Shown: positions 42,297-54,728, counted from the stretch's first letter. The stretch: DNA of 64,000 bases from Aedes albopictus (GCF_035046485.1 NC_085138.1:43869464-43933463), one strand, 5' to 3'. The notes: generated from the sequence alone by a model not told the origin. A program made the numbers and translations.

Positions 42297-43294
42297 GACG
42301 GCCAAGTTATGAACAAATCCACGGTTTTGTTAGGCTAACACTTGGCTTACAACCTAATCAGGTGAAACGCCTGCAAATCAATCATGCTGCGAAATGCGTG
42401 CATGTAAAATGTGCAGACCAAGCGATGGCTGAAAAAATAGTAGAAGAACACGACGGACGACACGAGCTGGAAGTGCAAGGCAGCAAACATCGAATACGAT
42501 TAACGATTGACAGTGGTTGTACTGAGGTCAAAGTTCACGACCTCTCCGAGAGTGTGAGCAAAGAAGATGTAGCTGGTTTTCTTCGTCATTTCGGCGAAGT
42601 TCACAGTGTGAAAGAATTGAGTTGGGGTCCCTCATTTCCCTACCAAGATGTTTCTTCTGGGGTACGCATAGTAACGATGACACTTCGTAGCCACATACGA
42701 TCGTTTGTTACGATTCGAGGTGAAGAAACTTTGGTTACCTACCGAAATCAACCAGCCTCATGTAAGCATTGCACCCAACCACTACACCCCGGTAGTACCT
42801 GTGTGCAACACAAAAAAACACTCCAAGTCAAACGCAACAATCAATCAACATCCAACGACCTCGCGGGCGATGATAGACCGACACGCAATCTAGTGACCGA
42901 ATTGAACGAGCCGAACATCTGTTCAAGCTCCAGTGCAGTGGACGAGAACCCAAAGAACAAGCCATCGATCGACGACGTCGCAACTACCGGCGGTGGAAAA
43001 AAGAGGAGGAAGCAGAAAGATCAGCAACAATGCGTACAGCAGCCCGCGTGTGTGCAAATGATTGGACAAACAACAGAGTCGCCGCCGAGAAAAAAGCAGG
43101 ATGGGAACTTTTTTCGTAAAGTGAAGCAGGGAGACGGAGAGCGCATCCCAGATGTTGATATGAGTACCGATTGGAAGGATGATGAGTCGGAGCCCGAGCC
43201 CGACCGCAACGACATGGATGCATGGCTTGCCTGGGTGCAAAACAGCATTGATAGAGGAATGCGTAGACGAGACTCCAAATCCAATAGTAAATAA
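42146..43294 (+). CDS. Retrotransposon ORF1-like (gag-like) protein, N-terminus fused to flank
   Basis: The frame is open for 382 codons from an ATG at 42146, but only the part from about 42297 belongs to the element. The element part begins at YEQIHGFVRLTLGL, has an RRM-like segment (TEVKVHDLSESVSKEDVAGFLRHFGEV), then a CX2CX4HX4C zinc knuckle CKHCTQPLHPGSTC, a polar low-complexity tail with a lysine-rich cluster (KKRRKQK), and an acidic region near DWKDDESEPEPD. This layout matches gag-like ORF1 proteins of mosquito non-LTR elements, which bind element RNA. No stop or frameshift interrupts it. Whether the upstream codons are translated is unknown. Confidence 0.75.
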   Translation: MTKVPTGVGYPISLRLLIDSGRYHEEVGIGVAGQRLVSQRLEHTQPLPCPRRPSYEQIHGFVRLTLGLQPNQVKRLQINHAAKCVHVKCADQAMAEKIVEEHDGRHELEVQGSKHRIRLTIDSGCTEVKVHDLSESVSKEDVAGFLRHFGEVHSVKELSWGPSFPYQDVSSGVRIVTMTLRSHIRSFVTIRGEETLVTYRNQPASCKHCTQPLHPGSTCVQHKKTLQVKRNNQSTSNDLAGDDRPTRNLVTELNEPNICSSSSAVDENPKNKPSIDDVATTGGGKKRRKQKDQQQCVQQPACVQMIGQTTESPPRKKQDGNFFRKVKQGDGERIPDVDMSTDWKDDESEPEPDRNDMDAWLAWVQNSIDRGMRRRDSKSNSK

Positions 43295-43403
43295 TGTGTG
43301 ATTTGTAATTGTGTTTTTTGCTATATGTATTGAATTCGTATTCCGACCCGAATGATCATGTTTGATTAAAGGGTCGTTAATAAAAAAAACAAACAAACAA
43401 ACA
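42297..43403 (+). mobile_element. ORF1-only non-LTR retrotransposon copy
   Basis: ACCGTGCCCAC at 42286-42296 is repeated at 43404-43414, giving an 11-bp target-site duplication. Between lie an ORF1-like coding region, a ~110-bp 3' UTR and a tail of A-run plus (AAAC)n. No endonuclease-RT ORF2 is present between ORF1 and the tail. Confidence 0.75.
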
Positions 43404-43440
43404 ACCGTGCCCACAGTCTACAGATATTCATTTGGAATTA

Positions 43441-45556
43441 CCCAAGTAACAATCAGCATGCTTTGAAGGTTTATTCATGTTTCATCCTGGTTTTATACGA
43501 GCATGTCAAAATGCTAGTTGTTCTGAATTAGTTTTATGTGGTAGTTTTTTACTTTGAACCATTGGCGTCCCATAAAACTATCATATAACTTCTGCTATAA
43601 ACATCTTCAATTAAAGACTTGCAAGTACCGTAAAACGGGGTATCTTTGATAATGCGGGTAACTTTGATAGTGCGGCAGGCATTGTGTAATTCATCTTATA
43701 ACTAAGATTCCTTCAACCAGTTAAGAAAAAGGCAAACGTTAATCAATTCTATACATATGAAAGTTCATCTTAGACGAATTTTCATTAAAATCTAGTTTAT
43801 ATACAACTTTTTGGACAAAAAATAAAAATTGTTGATATTTTTGTCATTTATCAACCCCTTCAAACAATCTGCTATACGACTTCGTTACAACTATTTTTCA
43901 ATGAATGGACTCTTATTCTCGATAGATTCATTATAGTAGATTCCAAATCTGGCCTTGAATCTCTTAACGAAGTGTGTTTTTACGAAATGGAAGCAATTTT
44001 GTAAATTGGGATACTATTCTCCATACATTGATAAACGCCTAAAAGTATGCAATGCCCTTGTAATTTCATGTAGATAAATGTGTGTTGTTCAAAATTTGTT
44101 AATAAAACATTAAAAAACTATCCGAAAAAAGAAAACTAACCATGAATAGCATGTAATCATATGTTGATGTACCGTTAAGCATTTATTATTTCAAAGAAAT
44201 GATTTTTGATAGCTAAATTTATTGTGTTTTGCACTCAATACTCCATAAACTCATTTTTATATGTAAAATTTAGAAAAAAAATCAATGTTTTGCTATAAAA
44301 ATTCTATCTAATATTTTCCACAAGCCTTCTCTCATCATGTTAATACTCCTAAGATTTCAATCCGTGATTATTTTTTGAGATTTGATGTGTTTTTAGGGGA
44401 TTATCAAAGTTACCCCAAAATGAAAATCTGATTTTCGGTTATATGAAAAACTAAAAGTTATCCAGAATATTTCAGATTATCGAATCTTTTAATTGCAATT
44501 GATAACTGATACCCCAGTACTTGTTTTAAAAATATAAAACTCGGGGAAATACTGTTACATGTAAAAATATTGAGAAAATTTGCTGAAAAGCTATCAAAGT
44601 TACCCCATTTTACGGTAGTCATGAATTGGTTTTATCACTTATAATATACCATTTCAATAAAACTTGCATTTGCGGTTGTTGTCGGAGAGATTTTTTTGTA
44701 AACAAATACACAAAACTGTGAGGCAATGCATAAAACCAACAAAAGATTTCGTGGCCGTAACATAAACCAAAAAAATGCTGTGATGAAACCGCTAGTTCTA
44801 TCATGAGCTCAGTTATGACTACCTCAGGAGGGTTAGTCCTATTGGAGGAATCATCAGGAACACAGAGTTTTATCAGAAAAATATGTCGCCTAGCCGGGAT
44901 AATTCATGTAAATACAGAAAAATTATTACTCAATTTTATGATTTCACGTACAGCTTAAGATCAAATTAAACCATACAACACGTTTCCGTCATTTTATTTT
45001 GTCAGAAAAATTACATCATGTCTTTTAAACTCCACTGTGTTGAAAAAACCTCTTTTGCACCCAATTCCTCCGAGTAAACTAAATGCATTTAACTTCCAAA
45101 TTATGCATAGTTTACGTGGCGCACTTAGTTTTTGTCATTATCACAGTCACATTCACCACAAATTTTCCGTGACATGTCTCCTGACACGTATTAAATAGAA
45201 AAACAAATCTGAATTCCATATCTCCATCTTTCCAATTGATGGCTGGATAAACAACCAAGCATAATTTATTCTGACGATCGAACCTTGAGAGTGAAAAATA
45301 ATCAAAACAATTATTTGACAAGTCAGAAGATGGTTTTATTTAGAAGATTAATAAAACTATGATACAACCCGAAATCCTAAGCCGGTTTGCATACGAAGTC
45401 CTGTAGACCCTAACAAGACTGGGCCAACTAGCCAGAACGTGGGCTTATTGAGACATACAAGGACTCGAGAGCATTTTCAAGTCGGCATCAATGGTTTTAT
45501 GTTTAGGATTTTTGAATCGCTAAAAAACTTTGATAAAATTAAAATTGTTACTTGGG
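43441..45556. mobile_element. 2.1-kb non-autonomous DNA element, CCCAAGTAACAAT ends
   Basis: Inverted 13-bp ends CCCAAGTAACAAT, with TA at 43439-43440 and 45557-45558. A TA-type MITE (43628-44615) is nested inside. Without it the element would be ~1.13 kb. No coding capacity. Confidence 0.82.
43628..44615. mobile_element. 988-bp TA-type MITE, nested
   Basis: Termini read CCGTAAAA(C/T)GGGGTA then CTTTGATA at both ends in inverted orientation. TA flanks it at 43626-43627 and 44616-44617. AT-rich interior without ORFs. Tc1/mariner-type by the duplication. Confidence 0.85.
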
Positions 45557-45559
45557 TAG

Positions 45560-47845
45560 TTACCTTTTTCTAGAGATTCTTACAGATGGCGTTCCTCCAG
45601 GTATTCCTACAGGATTTTTTTTCGGAAATTCATTCCTTGAACTGTAGAAATTAAAACAAATAAATTTTCAAAGGAATCCTCGAAATAATTGGATAACCTT
45701 CATAGGAGAAAGTATTGAAAAACTCCTTTAAAAATGCTGAGGAATATATTCAGGAGTAATTTCTGCAGACATTGTATAGAGTATTTTTGGAAAAAAAGTA
45801 GAAAAAATCCCTGAAGCAAAGTCTGAATAAATCCTAAGCAGTCCTTGGAGGAATTCCTGGACAACTTTTGGCGAAGTGCTTGAAGGAATTTCTAGAAGAT
45901 TGAGAACTTTATAAAGGTATTTATGAATGAATGCCAAAGAAAATTTCTGGATAAATGGAGAAGTAGCTGATTGAACCTCTAAAAACGATTATTTCTGAAT
46001 TTCTATAGAAAACCCATGGAGGAAGTTCTGAAAGAATCCCCGAATATTGGAGAAAAAAAATGCTGGATTGGCATCTTTCGAATATAATGAAATGTTTGGT
46101 GGCAAGCCTGGAAAACCCCCAGCGAAATTCCTAGAAGTTTTTTTTCAGTAATTTTTAGAAAAAAAGTGGAAGAATTACTTCAGAAATGTTTAAAGGGGCA
46201 CAAACATGTGTTTACATAGTTATTCTGGAAATTTATCCGTGAATCCCAGGAAGTATTTTTTGAAGGAATTTCTGAGAAAACCTGTGGACCATTTTCAAGA
46301 TGAATCACCTGCGATTTTTTTTGAGAAATTCGATAAAAAGTCTCAGAAAATCCCAAAGGCATTTCTGAAAAAATCTTAAAGAAATATTTTCAAAAAAAAA
46401 ATGCATGGACAGGAATATTTTTTACATGGATTTTGTTTTTGAAATTGCTCCTGCGTTTCTAGAAAATGTGTCCTGGAAATTCTTTTGACAGTCCTGCAAA
46501 ACCTGTTTAGATTCGAAGGTTTCTTCAGAAATTTCTACAAAACAAAAATTTTACTCTTCTTATTCTTAATTGTTGTGTGTAATTAAGAAATTAAGAAGAA
46601 ATGTCCATAGAGGATTATCTTAAGAATCCATTAAAAACAGGCGATTAGTTTGGAAATTCCTGGAAGAAATTTTTGAAAATTTTCGGGTAGAATTCCTGAA
46701 CAAATATTCCTAGAGCTATTCGTGAGGTTATCTCTGGAGGCCTCCTGGTTGAATGTCTAGGATAATACCCAGCAGAATCTCCAAAGAAACTCCTTAAGAT
46801 ACCTCTTTAATGCCCAGCCAATAAAACATGAAAGACTTCCGGAGGAATTTCACAAGTAATTTCAAAGAAAAATAGCTTCAGATATTACTGGAAGGGCTCA
46901 TGGAGAAATCTGAAGGAATTAATTAAAAAAAATGTGCAGAAATCCCTGTGGAAATTGCAGGAATAAGTTACTGGTGAAATTCTTTAAGGAATCTGTCGAT
47001 AAGTTCTTGAGCGATCTCTGGAAATTTCCTGAAGAAATTTTTGGAAGAAATCCTGGAACGACCACTGGAGAACTACTCAGAAAAAAATATATACAATTGC
47101 TGAAATGATTTGTACACAAAAATCCTTGGAGGAACTTCTAGCTGCATCCCTTGAATTTCTAAATGAATGCCCATTAAAATGTCAGAATAAATGGAGAAAT
47201 AGCTGATGGAAACTTTTGAGAAATTCAAGCATTAATTTCTGAACTGTTTTATTGAAAAACTCCTGCATTTCTAAAGGCAACCCTTAGCGGAAGTTCTGAA
47301 ACAATATCCGAGTATTCGGAAAAACTCTTCTGGAATTGCATTTTTCGAAGTGGAAATGTTTGGAGAAATTTCCAAAAGATATTTCTGAGTTATTTCTAGA
47401 ATTTTTTTTGGAAGAATTCCTTCAAAAATGTTTGAAGAATTGCATGAAGGAATACAAGCACGAACTTATGTAGCAATCCTTGTTATTTCCTGATGAATCC
47501 AAGAATTCCAGGAAGAATTTCTTAGAGAATTCTTGAGGAAATCCGTGGACTAATTTCAAAGTGAATCTTTTGAGATTGATTACCCGAAATTCCAGAGGAA
47601 GTCTCGAGGAAAATTCCTGGAGAAATTTCTGAAAAAATCTCTAGAGAAATTTTCAAATTAGTGCATCGAAAGGAATGCATTCTATAGGGTATCTAGAGGA
47701 ATATATGCAGGGAATCCACATTGAATCTCTTTTCCGCAATTTGTTTTTAAATTCCTGAAGAAATCACAAAGGAATATCTAGTGATGTCTTGCGAAGAAAT
47801 CATGTAAAATTTTCTTGGAATTTTGAGAGAAATTCTTGCTGAACT
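45560..47845. repeat. Degenerate ~15-bp minisatellite
   Basis: Units such as 'ggaggaatttctgaa' mixed with AT-rich drift. ORFs are short and low complexity. Confidence 0.65.
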
Positions 47846-47994
47846 TATTATAAGAAATCCAGTTTACTTGCCCCTTCCGCGATAATTACAGGATGTTTTC
47901 GTGAAATAATTATACATGGAGATGATTGCTCCGCAATAGTTCGTAGCTTTGCGTAATAGTGAAGCCAGAGTTCACAAGTAGATTTTTTACAATT
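47846..47994. other. Short non-repetitive stretch
   Basis: No gene recognised between the minisatellite and the next element. Confidence 0.3.
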
Positions 47995-50600
47995 TTTGCC
48001 TTTCTCGTACACTAAGTGTACTGGAAAGGCTATATGTTCACTCCAAAAATGACTTTTTGATAGAAAGCTCGGAGGGTCGAGCAACATATACCAATCGACT
48101 CAGCTCGACGAATTGAGGTGATGTCTGTGTGTATGTATGTGTGTATGTGTGTGTGTGTATGTGTGTATGTGTGTGGACAATAAAACTCACATCACTTTTT
48201 GGCAGTAAACCTCAACCGATTTTAATGACCGACGGTTCATTCGACGCAGAATCTGGTCCCATTGTTTCCTATTGAAAATGGTTCGGATCGGTCCAGCCGT
48301 TCCGGAGTTATGGCCATTTAGGTGTTCCGGACTGGTACCCCTGGAAGGGGCCCGACATGAAAATGCACCAAACCCATACATACGACACATCAAACTGCGG
48401 CATTTTCGATAACTTGATGAACGGTTTTCAAGAAAATAGTCTTAGACCATATCTGAACCGGTAGTGTTCCGGAACCGGTTCCGGATGTCCCGCCGGAAGT
48501 GGCCAAAATATAATAGTAAACCAAATCCATGCATGCGACACATCAAATCACAGCTTTTCCAATAACGTGAAGACCGGTTATTAAGTAAGCTGGATCAGAC
48601 CACATTGGGGTCTGTCGGTAGTACTCCGGGTGACCCGCCAGAAGTGGCCAAATATAAAAGTGAACCAAAGCCATGCATGCACCACATCAAAGCACGACTT
48701 TTTTGATAACCTGATGAACGGTTAGCAAAAAAATAGTTTCAGACCATATCTGAACCGGTAGTATTCCGGTGGCCACATATAGAAGTGTACTAAACTCATG
48801 AATGCGACACATCAAATCACGGGTTTTATCAACCTTATGATCAGTTATCAAGGAAGTGAGCTAATACTTCATTGGGGTCCTAATTCAAGACGATTAACAG
48901 TTAGCCAGAAATCAGTCACATACCATATCTATGTGTTACGGAACCGATTCCGGGTGTTCCGCCAGAAATGGTCAAATGTACAAGAAAACCAGTACATGCG
49001 ATGCATCAAATGATTTATTAGGTTAACTGATGAACGGTTAGAAAGAAAATAGTATCAGACCATATTTGGGATAATAGGTCGATTCCGGGAACCGATTTAG
49101 GGTGTTCCGTCGTAAGTGGTCAAATATAAAAAATCCAAACCTATGCATGTGGCACATCAAATCGAGGCTTTTTCAATAGCCCACTGAATAGCTGGCCAGA
49201 AAAAAATCTTCCAGAACTGGTAACGAGTGTCCCGCCAGAAGTGGTAAAATATAGAAGGAAACCCAACCATAGCGGCTTTTTGATAACACTAGTTTACAGC
49301 ATTTTTGAACTCGGTAAGTTGATGATCGTTTTTGGTGTAGAATCATGCCCTGAGTTCGAAAACGCGAAGGAAAAAAATTACAGTAGAGCGGAAATTTTTT
49401 CGACTTTCCATACACGGTTGATGATTTGAAATCGATTTTTGTTCTATTTTTAAGCAATGTCGCTCACTTCAAACATCTCAGTCTCCGTAATCAATGCTCC
49501 GATTGAGCTGAATTTTTTACTGTAACTCGCCTACATATGATATGTCAAATAAACGTTGAGAAAGAATTTTTAAATTGTTTTTTTCTCATTGAAAAAAATA
49601 CATTTCTTCATATATTTTTGGAAATTTTGCTAAAATTTAAGGAGATCGTCCTCAAAACTCGCAAATATCTTGAATTTCATCAATCTGACGCAAAACCTGT
49701 ATTCAGATGATCGAATGGTATTATATTCAGCTTTTCATTTATATAAAAAGATTTAAAATTGGTTGAACAAAACGCAAGATATTTGAATTTTATTGAATTC
49801 TATATTTTAAAAAGTTGTAAAACTCGATATTGAGCTAAAACTCAAAAACTGTTCTACTTTAAATTTTTTGAAGCACGGATTCGAAATCAGTGCTAAATTA
49901 TGCTTCAAAAATTTTGGTCGTTGACAGTAGTTCACGACTTTCGTTTTATTTTGTAAACTAGTGTAATCTGATGAACGGTCAGCAAGAAAATAGTCGCACG
50001 ACACATCTAAGGCTAGTACATAATAGTGTTCCGGAATCGGTTGCGGGTGTTCCACCAGAAGTAATTAAATAGAGAAGTGAAGCAAAATCATGCATGCGAT
50101 ATATAAAATCACGACTTTTTCAAAAGCTTATCGAAGGATTAGCAAATAATAAGCTCAGATCACAATACAAAACCACCGGTAGTGATCCGAAACGGGTTTC
50201 GAAACGGTACTGCTCACAATTTGGGTGCGGGTGGTCGAGCCCTCGCTCTTTTCATTGCGATTGGAATTTGAAAGGAATATTTCCCTTTTCTGCATTTTTC
50301 TCATAATCGAGTAACCAAGAATAATAAAAATATAGCCTACAGTGTGCTGAAAAAAACTTTGTCGAAAATCGCAAATGATCTGTGGTTTTGTATAAAGTTA
50401 AGGTAGTCAAGTAGTCAACTAAGAGGTCTGATATTTGTCAGCTCTGTTTTGTCGTTGAAAATAACATCGAAATGTGTGCCATCAATAAGTTTCACAAGTC
50501 TGTTAGAAATGTTGCATTTCGGCTAACGTCGACGAAAAGATCATGAGAACATATTCAACGAGAAAGGCACTATCACCAATAGGTGGATTAATCTGGGTTT
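47995..50600 (+). mobile_element. Satellite-bearing repeat element, copy 2
   Basis: Left end 'tttttgcctttctcgtacac' and right end 'gagaaaggcactatcacc' then 'aggtggattaatctgggt' match copy 1 (22745-25290). It includes the TG tract (48121-48175), the 'atggttcggatcggtc' block, and diverged satellite units, but with irregular spacing. A 677-bp MITE splits it at 49287-49963. Confidence 0.75.
49287..49963. mobile_element. 677-bp MITE with CACTAGTTTACA ends
   Basis: Inverted 12-bp ends CACTAGTTTACA, flanked by TAA at 49284-49286 and 49964-49966. Joining the flanks restores the satellite phrase 'gataatctgatgaacgg'. CACTA-type start and a 3-bp duplication fit the CACTA (EnSpm) superfamily; this is inferred, since PIF/Harbinger also makes 3-bp TWA duplications. 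Confidence 0.8.
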
Positions 50601-51130
50601 TTTTGAGTTGATACCATGCGGAGTTTTAAAAGAGTTTCAAGGGTTTTATGGAAGCTTTTATTGGAATTTCAGGAGGAGTTCAGAAGAATTGCTAGGCATT
50701 TCAGGGGACTTCAAAGGTGTTTCCGGAGGTTCCGGAGTTTATATGAGAGCTACGTGAGGGTTATGCGTGATTTTCAGGGGTCTTCCGCCTAGTTTCACAC
50801 ATATTCTAGAAAAGTATGTGTAACTTTTATATGGCAAAAGGCATATAAAAGTTGCAAGTGTTTTTGTATAACATGTGTTCTATTGGGATGAGAATTCAGG
50901 GACTTCTGAGATGTGGTGAAGCTGTTTCAAGGCATTTCAAAACGGTTCGAAGAGTTCCTAGGGGTTCATAGGGGTCTAGGGGTACACGAGAAGTTTCTGA
51001 GAATCTCAGGTAGATTTAGGGGTTTTCTGAGGGTTTTGAGAGCTTCAGGGCAGCTTTCGGTGCATTACGTGGAGTTTCAGATGGTTTCAGAGAAGTTCCC
51101 TGGTTCTCAAAAACCTCCTGTAACCTAAAT
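50601..51130. repeat. G/T-rich degenerate short repeats
   Basis: Units like 'tttcaggggttttc' recur irregularly. At 50790-50888 there is a hairpin ('aacttttatatggcaaaagg') and a phrase 'gtataacatgtg' resembling the end of the MITE at 56558-56724, possibly a decayed relative. Confidence 0.5.
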
Positions 51131-51890
51131 CGAGGTGTCTGGGGTCGGGGCTGCATAAAAATAATGATTACCTAAATGGATTCATTACATCAATGCATTA
51201 TGTTCGGTTCTCTTTATCTTTTATTTGGAAAGACAGCCCATGATTCAAAGCTCTGATAAAACGTATTTGCTAATTCAACGCTAACTAATCCTTTCATACT
51301 AATACTGGAAAGAATAACCTATGATTAAAAGATTAAAAGATAAAAAGGAAATATTTCTGATAATCATGTTGGCAGATAGAATGTATCCTGGAGCTTGTCT
51401 TCGCCTCTGAGTTCATTTGATCAAACTTCGGCCAAACGGCATTCGGCCAAACGATCCTTTCGGCCAGATGACATTCGGCCGAATGACTGGGCAACAGATC
51501 TGATGACTAACGATGAAGAAAGTTTTCAGTTAACCTTTAATAGTCGCAAAAATGCCCATCTCTCACCCCTGAACACGCACTAAGCTCCACTTTACTCCAC
51601 ACGCTACCTACATACTGAAAACATTCAAGCGTCTTCATGAAAGCTTAAGTGATTTTTACGATGGTTTCATGGGGGCTCCAGGTGGGCGGTTCAAGGAGGT
51701 TTAGGGGGCTTTAAGAAAGTTTAAAAAATGGGCGAATTTAAACGGTTTCAGATACGTTTCAAGGCCTTTCAATACGTATCAGTAGGTTTCAAGAGGGTCT
51801 TATTAAGGCGATGGAGGTATGCGGGATTTTTAAAGAAGATTCTAGAGTGTTTCAGGGAGTTAGAGGGGTTTTAATATGTTAATTCTATAA
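51131..51890. repeat. Mixed: short 'ttcggccaaacg' minisatellite and G/T-rich repeats
   Basis: 51418-51490 has tandem 'cattcggccaaacg' units, related in style to the 'cgaccaaatgtc' units of the element at 58482. 51640-51880 returns to 'gtttcagggggtt' repeats. The rest is unassigned. Confidence 0.5.
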
Positions 51891-53560
51891 ATTGCGAGCA
51901 AATAAAAAGTAGAAGAATTTCAAATGCTACGCCAGAAATGCCAGAAAAAGTGGAGTGCATACATTATACAAGATATTGTTAAAACCGTTTCTTCTGGCAA
52001 CACTGCCACGGTGCACCCAACATGACGCAGTGCATTGATTTTGTCGTTTTTCGGGGCCGGACTGCACTCAGATCGGACCACCAATACGAAAGAGAAGGAA
52101 GACAACCGCGATTCGTCCGCGAAATCCACCATAGCTGGAAAGAGAGGATCCATCCAGCAATGTATATGGGTGGGTGGCTGAATGGTCCAGCAGGTCGCAG
52201 AATGGCAGAAGGGGTGCCAGAGAAGAGGTCCCGAATTGCGGTTCGCTGCTGTATGCTTTTTTAATGGTCCGGTCGTCATCATCGTCGTCTCTCGGTGCAG
52301 GCAATCGATAATCAGCATGAGTGAAAAAATAATAAAATAACCGAAACAAGGCTCCAATCGGAGACGACGACGACGACGAAGACGACGAGAGACGAACAGC
52401 CCGAGCGAGACAAGGAATCAACGGTTCTTTTTAATGGCAAAATTTTGGCGTTTTTACGTAAATTTCATTTTTATGCACTTTCTCTCTGTTTTGGGAGACT
52501 CCTCCGTCCGAGAAGAGCATTGGCCGGGCATGCGAGATGTGCTGGTTGCATGTTTTGTTTATCTTTTCTTGGGAAAGAGGAGGGCTAAACTGAAACTCGA
52601 GACCCCGGGCGGAGGAGCGGGGCTTAGCTGCGAGATTAAGTGTGAAAACCGGTTCTTGGGAGTCTTTTTTGCTGTGTAAAAATTGCAATTTTGAAATAAA
52701 ATCCTCACTGCAGCAGTCATCATCGCATCACCACCAGTCGGTCCGGGCGAAAATGGTTTCGTTTGCAGCGATAGGGTCATTTCCAGAGCAGGTTTTCAAT
52801 TTATGGGAACTCGTCTCATTCGGACTTGGAATTGTTTGAATTATTCACGAATTTTATTGCAATAATCAAAGCAGGCGCGCGGAGCTGTACAGAACCCCTC
52901 CGACGCGACGACCTACGCTACTGGGATCGAAGTGACCAGAGGAAATATAACTGTCGACGAAACCCACTTTTGGAACACCACCAGACCAGACATGTTCCGA
53001 TAGGTAGGTGCAGCAGAAGCTCATGACCCACTCAACACACCTCCGCGTCCTGTCGTCGAGCCATCTGTCCCAGCCATAAAAGGGCATCCGGCGAAGGAAA
53101 CAATGATCCCGCCGAAAAAAAAAATCCTCCATGCCAACCACATAACTGCACAAAACTTTTTCGCTAAATTGTATTATATTACTTTTAATTGACCACGTTT
53201 ATCTTCCACCCGAATATTCCAAGCGGCGGATGCTGGTGATGCCCTAAGACAGAAGTGGATGCGGAGGAGGAAGCGGGGATCAGACGACGGGACATTTTCC
53301 AAAAACAAAAAAAAAGTGCTCTTCTTGCCAAGGATATCGTTGTCGTCAGAGTCATGAATGCAACGCGACGACACGACAGAGACATAAAGATAAATCAATG
53401 CCCAAACTCCTTAAATGCTTATCAACATGGCAGGTTAAAGGGAATCAGACGAAAAGTCAAGACAAAGAAATTCTTACCGGAAAAATTGGAACATACTTAC
53501 TTATAAAGCAATGTATCCCACTTATTAAGTACTTGATGGGCTACAATTCGTTTCGTTGAA
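51891..53560. other. Non-repetitive island, possible host sequence
   Basis: GC-richer than its flanks with a (GAC)n-type microsatellite at 52363-52390. ORFs of 80-145 codons exist on both strands (for example 51920-52357 on - and 52022-52264 on +), but none shows a recognised domain, and several overlap one another antisense. It might include an untranslated exon or a promoter. Confidence 0.3.
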
Positions 53561-53803
53561 CATACGTCGAATGTATAATCCTTCCCGACTGAGCCCTGTT
53601 CTAGGCTAAATGTTTGCAGTCCCCTTGCATGTCAACCTTCTCTAGACACGAGCAGCCCAACGCAGCAATATACGCTTCATTAGTTTCAGAATATTCTTCT
53701 ATTTATACATCTCTACTTCGATTAAATTGACCCTCAATTCAGAGATTCCTCGTCGAAACATTTCTATAATGGTATCTTTAGGAATTGCTCGCAGAGGTCC
53801 ATT
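53561..53803. other. Unassigned sequence
   Basis: No gene or repeat recognised. Confidence 0.3.
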
Positions 53804-54065
53804 GGGGCCCATAGACCACGTGGTAATAAAGGGTGGATAGGGGGGTCTGCCAATAGACCACGAAAAGCCACGGATGGAGTTGGGGGCTATTTCGAATCAG
53901 CCACGTGTTTTATTTGGAATTTAAGTTTAGTTGTCTGCTTCCAAAACATACCATTTTTATTCTACGGCCCAAACATTTCCCAGCCATGAAAGCGTAACAA
54001 GGGGGGGGGGGGGGGGGGGGCTTGTAAAGTTTAGAAAATAAAGATCACGTGGTTTGAGCAGCCCC
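53804..54065. mobile_element. Possible MITE with CCACGTG-bearing ends and a G20 tract
   Basis: The left reads GGGGCCCATAGACCACGTGG and the reverse complement of the right reads GGGGCTGCTCAAACCACGTG. The match is imperfect and I find no clear duplication. A G20 homopolymer fills 54001-54020. Confidence 0.45.
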
Positions 54066-54179
54066 AAGAATCTTTAGGAGTTTCTTTTTAGATTGCTGTA
54101 GGATTTTATTACGGATTTTCTTGAGGAGTCCCTTCAGGCATCTCTTCAGTAGGTCAATCAAGGATTCTGCTTGTACCAG

Positions 54180-54330
54180 GAGTAAGTACATTGATTGGTT
54201 GGTAGTCCGCCCGCTTGTGTAGCCTCAATCAATAACTGTGGAAGTGTTCAAAGAACACTAAGCTGAAGCGAAGCAGGCCAAGCCCCAGTGCGGACGTAGA
54301 GCCGTAAAGAAGAGGAAGAAGAAGAAGAAT
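54180..54330 (+). mobile_element. 3'-end fragment of a non-LTR retrotransposon with (GAA)n tail
   Basis: Ends with 'agtgcggacgtagagccgta' then AAGAAGAGGAAGAAGAAG. I associate 'cccagtgnggacgtaangcc' followed by (GAA)n with 3' ends of Aedes retrotransposons; family not determined. Flanking minisatellite lies on both sides. Confidence 0.5.
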
Positions 54331-54728
54331 GATTGCTCCAGGAACTTCGTAAGAGGTTTCTTAAGAAGTTCCTACAGGGATTCCTATGTGAATTCGAACA
54401 GGGATTCCTTCACGAGTTGTTTCAGGAATTACTCCAGGAGTTTCTTCATGATATTTCTCATCATTACTTCACAAATTTCACGAAGAACTCAATAGGCAAA
54501 TCTTCCAGGCGTTCTTTCAGGGATTTTTCTGGAGTTCTTTCTCCAGAAAGCTCATTAGGAATATCTTCATAGTATTCTCCACAAGTACTTATAATGATTA
54601 CTACGGGAGTATCATTAGGAATTCCTTCAAAAGTTCCGTCTTAGCTTTTCCTTGAATTTACTTTAGATGATTCCACTAGGAGTTTGTTTAGCATTAACTC
54701 CAGAAGTTCCGTCTAGGATTCTTTGAAG
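54331..54728. repeat. Degenerate ~15-bp minisatellite
   Basis: 'ttcctncaggagttt' type units, as elsewhere in the window; a short piece also lies at 54067-54179. Confidence 0.6.
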
